Of a stretch of 13,071 bases of DNA, positions 8,701-13,071 are shown one piece after another (the stretch's first letter is position 1; each line of letters opens with the position of its first letter). A program made the position numbers and the translations under genes. The notes beneath the pieces were generated by a model. It made no database searches. It worked only from the letters and a program-made list of their open reading frames with translations, and was not told where the DNA came from. The stretch spans positions 4,394 through 17,464 of the forward strand of contig UZAE01014005.1 in assembly GCA_900617975.1 (NCBI GenBank). Reading direction: 5' to 3'. This DNA is from Rodentolepis nana. Its lineage: Eukaryota > Platyhelminthes > Cestoda > Cyclophyllidea > Hymenolepididae.

Positions 8701-11462
8701 AGAGTACTTGTCCAATTTAGACCAGCCAATTTCGATTTGTATAATGAAGCTATAGAAGAACAGTACAAGAAATCACTAGAAATAAATAGTTCTTCGTATA
8801 AGCAACGAGAGTAGACTGTTTAGAAATGCATTAAACACTAACCTTTTTGAGCTTGGAGGTTGCATAGGCATCACCAGTCTTAATCGTTCCTTTGATGGCT
8901 TGGTTGAGGTTAAATGTGAATTGATCCACCTGTTCATTACGATCTCCATCAGGTGATGCCAAAAGACCAAAATCAATAGGAGCATCTACAGCATTCATCT
9001 CTGCCTTATTTGTCTCGACATCACTTCCCCAAACAGCTAATCGTTTCTTGGCCTCTGCTTTCGCCTCGGCGTCTTGAATATTCAACATCTGCTTCAAGAC
9101 CTCACGTCCCGCTTTGGTAAACGCAGTAGTCACATCGTTTCGAGCGTCCGAAATGGCCTAAACCCAAAAGTTATCAGTATAATGCACACATGCTTAAAAC
9201 TATTTTAGTTGTATTTTTTGAGGATGACTTACTACAAGGCAGGTCCACATACGATCGGTGATATTGGAATTAGCGAGTTTGGCAACAAGACCACTGCGAG
9301 CTAGATTAATCATACTGGAAATAATGAGCATACAATCGGCACCAAAACGATTCTTAGCTGCAGGGTCAGATGAACCCACGAGATCGGCATATCGACAGAA
9401 GAGCTTAACCAAGCATGCGGAGAGAACAGCTCCAATTATAAAGTGATTGGCGAAAAGAGCGGCTTGAATTACAGGCCGTTTGAGATTTTCAGCAGCATTT
9501 GACTCTGTGCCTATAGAAAAGGTAAGATAACGTTACTTATTGGCAATAGGGGTGGGGGGGGGGGGTAAGTTGATATATTTGTAAACATACGAATGGTGAA
9601 AGCTGATTGTGTCGCATAGGCCCCATCAGCTGTGACCCTTTTAAATGTTGTTTCTGTCGACGTTTCTTTAGCTTCTTCCACCTGGGTTTCCTCTCCCACA
9701 GAACCATTTTCCGCCCTAATTCTAGCCATTTCTCGCTGAACTAATGGAAGTGGGCCTATACACTATAAAATAATATGAGCAAATTGTTAGTATATTAAGT
9801 AAAGATACACTAATTTTACTTGAAAAGAATCGTTTCAATTTACCTGATGAAAAACCTGCATACATTCTGTGATTTCCGCCTTACAAGTGCAGAATTCACC
9901 GCAGAGCCAAATGATGTGTCGAAGGACATCAACACCAGCAATGGAGGGAAGAACTTGGAAAACCTTTTCTAAAATTAGACCCTTGTGATGGGGATGACGA
10001 AAGATGGCATCTCGCAGAAATCGGCAAACTTCCACTGCGGCTGCAGAGTCTTGTAACTCTGTGTAGGTTAAGACCTAAAAATGGTAAGACCGTAAGGATA
10101 CTCGAAGTAATAGTAAGGATGTACGATAACAGAAAACGTACATCACCGAGACTAGGGAGAATAGCCGTTAAGGAAGCTGGGAATTTCATGCAAATGGAGC
10201 GGATAGCTCGAATTAGAGAATGTCTGTAGATATCCTCATCAGTTCCACCAGATTTAGCACCTCCACTTTCGGCAACTGGTTGAGCAGAAGACCCTCCCGT
10301 AATTGCCTTCATTAACTCCTTTCGAAGGAAAGCAATCAAATCATCAACTGTTCTTGTAGTCACCAAATCAACAATCAGTTCAAGTGCTTTGTTCCTCAAC
10401 TCCACGTCAGAAGCATCTAAAAATGTTGGCCGTTAGGTATCTCAGAATAGTTAAGGGAAAGTGGCAAAACTTACTCAATATTCTAACGATATCCATGACC
10501 AATTCTTGAAGAATCTTCTCATACTTTCCCCGCAGGCCCACCAAGCTATTGAGGATAACGAGCTTTGCATTGTTATCAGATTCTTTTAGAATGAGATCGA
10601 TATAACAATTGGCAGATGCCCGAATAGCAGGAGCTGCACCGCTAAGGGTGATGAGAGTCGAAGCAGCTTCATACCTAACTGATGAACTGGTTGAGTTAAG
10701 AAGAGAGAAAACACATCGAATGAATTTGACTTTCTCCGCAGGATGAGATTGGAATACTTTGTGAATGAGTTCTACCACAACTAGCTGCATAGTCTCGCTG
10801 AAGGTATCAACAGCATCAATACAACGTGAAAGGTACTGAACAGCAGTGTCTTGGCTGACGTGTAAAAGCATTAGAAAGGCATTTCGCTTGCAAGATGGGT
10901 CTTGTTCTTCTTCTAAATAGTTCAACATACGCTCTGGAGCATCAGGAATCAAATTCTCAAAATTTTTGTAGATAGTAAAAATAGCAAGTACAGCATTTCG
11001 TCGCACATAAGCATGACGATGTTCAAGACACTGGAGGATAGATGGCATAAGGGGTTCTAGTAATTCTGGTTCCTTCAATTTACAGAGGAACCGAAGAGTG
11101 CAGCCTCGAATGTACTCATTAGGATGCTGCAAATCACGACGATAGGCATCGCAGACAAGAATCATCTCATTCAAGAGTTTACCTTCAGGAGAATACTTGG
11201 GAGCAACTTCCCAAAAAAGATGAAGGAGCTTCTTGATAGTATGATCATTGGAAGGCATGACAAAGCGAATGACTATCATAAGCAAGTCCCGATACTTCTC
11301 ACCGTTGACTGAATTTCTAATAAGCTCCTTAAGGGCCTCACGTTTGATAGCCACGTTTTCATTTTGGAGGTCTTCGCGAAGCTTCTGTTCAGTATATAAT
11401 TTGCTCTCGTTTGTGAGAGATACAAGAGTATAACAAGCCGATTCTTTGGATCCGGTGGACAT
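5765..11462 (-). CDS. COPB1: Coatomer subunit beta (beta-COP), ten exons, complete
   Basis: Beta-COP is a subunit of the COPI coat, which carries retrograde Golgi-to-ER and intra-Golgi vesicle traffic; it sits in the beta/delta/gamma/zeta adaptor-like subcomplex recruited by ARF1. Exons on the minus strand: 11462-10475, 10416-10142, 10074-9844, 9762-9591, 9510-9233, 9157-8843, 8321-8097, 7807-7622, 6200-5937, 5866-5765. All introns are GT-AG (58, 67, 81, 80, 75, 521, 289, 1421 and 70 nt) and all junctions stay in phase, giving 1011 codons plus TAG. The human protein is about 953 aa. Residues 1 to about 550 form the adaptin-like helical-repeat trunk, with near-invariant stretches such as [40 protein letters not shown] and [13 protein letters not shown]. 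Residues 750-830 carry [12 protein letters not shown] and [14 protein letters not shown] of the coatomer beta C-terminal domain. Residues 830-980 form the appendage, with [28 protein letters not shown] and [12 protein letters not shown]. The start is the first ATG and matches the family N-terminus. Differences from vertebrates are a Gly/Ser-rich insert near 369-388 and a longer hydrophilic tail. Confidence 0.97.
6201..7621 (-). other. Intron 8 of beta-COP (1421 nt)
   Basis: The largest beta-COP intron, between the WENK exon and the appendage exon. Donor AAG-GTGAGT and acceptor GCTGATACAG, phase 0. Contains a G12 run (6970-6981) and otherwise AT-rich sequence. No nested gene, RNA gene or copy of the SINE-like repeat was recognised. 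Confidence 0.9.
6970..6981. repeat. G12 homopolymer in beta-COP intron 8
   Basis: Twelve consecutive G on the plus strand, so C in the beta-COP pre-mRNA. Isolated in AT-rich intron sequence. Confidence 0.95.
8322..8842 (-). other. Intron 6 of beta-COP (521 nt)
   Basis: Phase-0 intron with donor AAG-GTTAGT and acceptor GTATTTCTAG. The 61-codon plus-strand frame inside it (8570-8755) has no recognisable domain and is probably chance. Nothing else was seen. Confidence 0.9.
9554..9565. repeat. G12 homopolymer in beta-COP intron 4
   Basis: Twelve G on the plus strand, preceded by GGGGT (9549-9553). In the pre-mRNA it is C12-A-C4 within an 80-nt intron, between the GTATGT donor and the TTTTCTATAG acceptor. 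It fills a fifth of the intron. Confidence 0.95.
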
Positions 11463-11472
11463 TTTCTAAAAG
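11463..11472 (-). promoter_or_regulatory. Acceptor-like site 3 nt upstream of the beta-COP ATG
   Basis: The minus strand reads GTTTACTTTTAG-AAA-ATG, with the AG at 11467-11466. This is a good 3' splice site leaving only three untranslated bases before the start codon. It fits spliced-leader trans-splicing, known in flatworms, or a 5' UTR intron with an unseen upstream exon. It also supports the chosen start. Confidence 0.6.
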
Positions 11473-12246
11473 TAAACTATCGTAAATAGCTTATTACGCA
11501 AATAACATTTCAAAATGATCTGCTATCTATGTTTACTAAACCTAGGCACTTTAAGGACTTGGAATTAGTTTGAAAAACAAAACTAAAAATTGAATCCCTA
11601 TCATATTAAACTACATTATAAAGAATATGCATACACACAATGGAGAGATATAGCCAAATAGCAACTAATGACACGTCGAAAGGTTATACCTCAGACAACG
11701 ATCAAAGCGGGGATTACAAATATCGTTCTAAACAAGTGTTGACTTGTTGCTGACTTATTTCATTAATATAAATTTAAACGCTAACTTAAAATAGTAAAAT
11801 TTTCAAGAAATTCTAGAAAGTTTGATTAACGTTTATTATAAGCGCTCCATTATTAATAGCGATTTCACTCAACGTACTTTAGTCAGTATCCAATAGATGC
11901 TTTTATTACTGAATAACCTAATGTATGAGAATTGGATACATCCTTCAAAATTTTTCTGACCATGACATTTGGGTATTACATGTTCCATGTATGAAATGTT
12001 AGTTTGTCCTTTATTTCAGTAACTCGGGAAATAATTCGTTTCTCAACATAATCAACAATATAATTTTGTTCAAATACTCCTTATTGTTTTGATCTTAAAC
12101 CATTGCATCTCTTGCTTAAAAGACATATTGATCCAGTTATTAATTTACGTGTAACAGTAAATAGATAAATATGCATCTGGGAATATATCAAAGAGCATGA
12201 CGACAAAGAGAAGTTGCACTAAATATTTAACTGGATCAAAGGAGCT
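11473..12246. other. Upstream flank of beta-COP, no gene seen
   Basis: AT-rich sequence that should contain the beta-COP promoter. I see no convincing TATA element or coding frame. An inverted pair containing CCAAT lies at 11886-11894 and 11931-11939, about 430 nt upstream of the ATG. Confidence 0.6.
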
Positions 12247-12556
12247 TATTTTTATTTACCTCAAATGGCAGGAGTTATCATTAGCCCTTTAGCTGACTTC
12301 GGGCTTCACAGAGAGGAGGAACATCAAAATAACAAAATCTCAAGAGGGGGACAGAATAATGATTCACAGATGTAAAATAGACAGACAAACAAATACAAAG
12401 ACAGAGAAAAGGTTAGATGAGTACTGGGAAGTGGTCGAATATGACATACAGTAGGACATGGTTGTTTGAAGTCAGAAGTCAACTGCCGATTAATAGACAT
12501 TTTGCCGTATGAGTATGCGTTGCCCAGGGTACGCCACGTGGAGGTAAGTCTATCGC
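12247..12556 (-). mobile_element. SINE-like dispersed repeat, copy B
   Basis: The fullest copy, about 310 bp on the minus strand. Order of blocks: CGATAGACTTACCTCCACGTGG; CATACTCATACGGCAAAATG; CCATGTCCTACTGTATGTC; a long pyrimidine-rich stretch; TTCCTCCTCTCTGTGAAGCC; CCTGCCATTTGAG; and the tail GTAAATAAAAATAA. It aligns with copy A throughout, with an extra stretch of about 25 nt after the CGGCAAAATG block. A 78-codon frame that crosses it appears incidental. It lies about 0.8 kb upstream of the beta-COP start in the same orientation. Confidence 0.75.
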
Positions 12557-12984
12557 TCACTCCCAGATAAAAGAATTACAATTCTTCCTCGAAAAGGATT
12601 TCTTAAGTTTTTGTTCTTTGTTCAACCACTCTGAACTCAAGTTAGATAAGTGGAAGTTAATACTTCTGTGCATGCTAACTGAATTTCCAGCCCAACCTCA
12701 CTCTTTGTACTCCTAAGATTGGTATATGTTTTTATGACCCTACATGTTGTGCTGACAAACACAACACCTGTGCACCCTTAAATTCTATAAGAGCAAAATT
12801 TTGATTTCTAAAAGTCCCTCTCTTGTATGATTTTTTGCTTCAATGAGGAAATTGATACCGTCAATTAAGTAACTGAGAAGTCCAAACAATGATTGAATTC
12901 ATGAGCACAAAGTTCACCTAGTCAGAAAAATTATTATCCTCAAAACGCTTGCCTATTTGACGGCTCAGCAACTAAGCAATTGTT
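12557..12984. other. Sequence between repeat copies B and C, nothing recognised
   Basis: AT-rich, with no supported coding frame or RNA gene. It may be more of a repeat family not represented elsewhere in the window. Confidence 0.45.
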
Positions 12985-13071
12985 TACATCAAATGGTCAT
13001 CATTTGCTCTTCGGGCTTCACAGATGGGAAGAACATTTATTTATTTCAAATGGCAGGCGTTATGATAGGTA
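12985..13071 (-). mobile_element. SINE-like dispersed repeat, copy C (cut by the window edge)
   Basis: On the minus strand the window starts with TCATAACGCCTGCCATTTGA and ATAAATAAAT, which is the 3' end of a unit. It is followed at once by GTTCTTCCCATCTGTGAAGCC-CGAAG, a hairpin (CAAATG-ATGAC-CATTTG) and TGTAAACAA. So two 3'-end modules stand in tandem. The 5' part lies outside the window. Confidence 0.65.

Noticed and set aside
8570..8755. 61-codon plus-strand frame in beta-COP intron 6
   Set aside because: Short, with no recognisable domain and no conserved-looking motif; probably chance.
1940..11462. Operon linking beta-COP and the transporter
   Set aside because: Both are on the minus strand and both have start-proximal acceptor-like sites, but the gap of about 900 bp and a repeat insertion between them argue for separate promoters.
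12324..12560. 78-codon minus-strand frame beginning MSDRLTSTW
   Set aside because: It lies almost wholly inside repeat copy B, and copy A does not preserve the frame, so it is not treated as a gene or as an upstream beta-COP exon.

Overview
The window is AT-rich eukaryotic DNA. Genes are split by short GT-AG introns, there is no bacterial-style gene packing, and both confident genes lie on the minus strand. Introns of 58-81 nt in a compact gene, plus splice-acceptor-like sequences directly in front of the start codons (as expected for spliced-leader trans-splicing), suggest a flatworm, most likely a tapeworm. That assignment is inference: no species-diagnostic sequence is present.

Layout from right to left, which is the direction of transcription. 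(1) 11462 to 5765: a complete ten-exon gene for the beta subunit of the COPI coatomer (COPB1/beta-COP), predicted 1011 aa. It was reconstructed exon by exon with every junction in phase. (2) 4852 or 4587 to 1940: an SLC43-family 12-helix transporter. Two large coding exons are clear; a tiny first exon is tentative. Polyadenylation signals lie just past its stop. (3) 745 to 515: a possible last two exons of a third minus-strand gene, unrecognised and low confidence.

Between and around the genes is a dispersed SINE-like repeat of about 240-310 bp. One copy is on the plus strand (about 5277-5516), one on the minus strand (about 12247-12556), and a partial one runs into the right edge (about 12985-13071). 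The copies share an internal pyrimidine-rich region, a CTCTGTGAAGCC block, a terminal hairpin region and an ATAAATAAAT-like tail. Three 12-14 nt G/C homopolymers and a GA/CT microsatellite complete the repeats.

The two confident genes do not share a pathway. Beta-COP is a housekeeping vesicle-coat protein and the transporter is a plasma-membrane solute carrier. About 900 bp separates them, too far for a typical flatworm operon. I see no defence, mobile-gene or other multi-gene system here. The most interesting material is the repeat family with its terminal hairpin, the start-proximal acceptors, and the unidentified exon pair near the left end.
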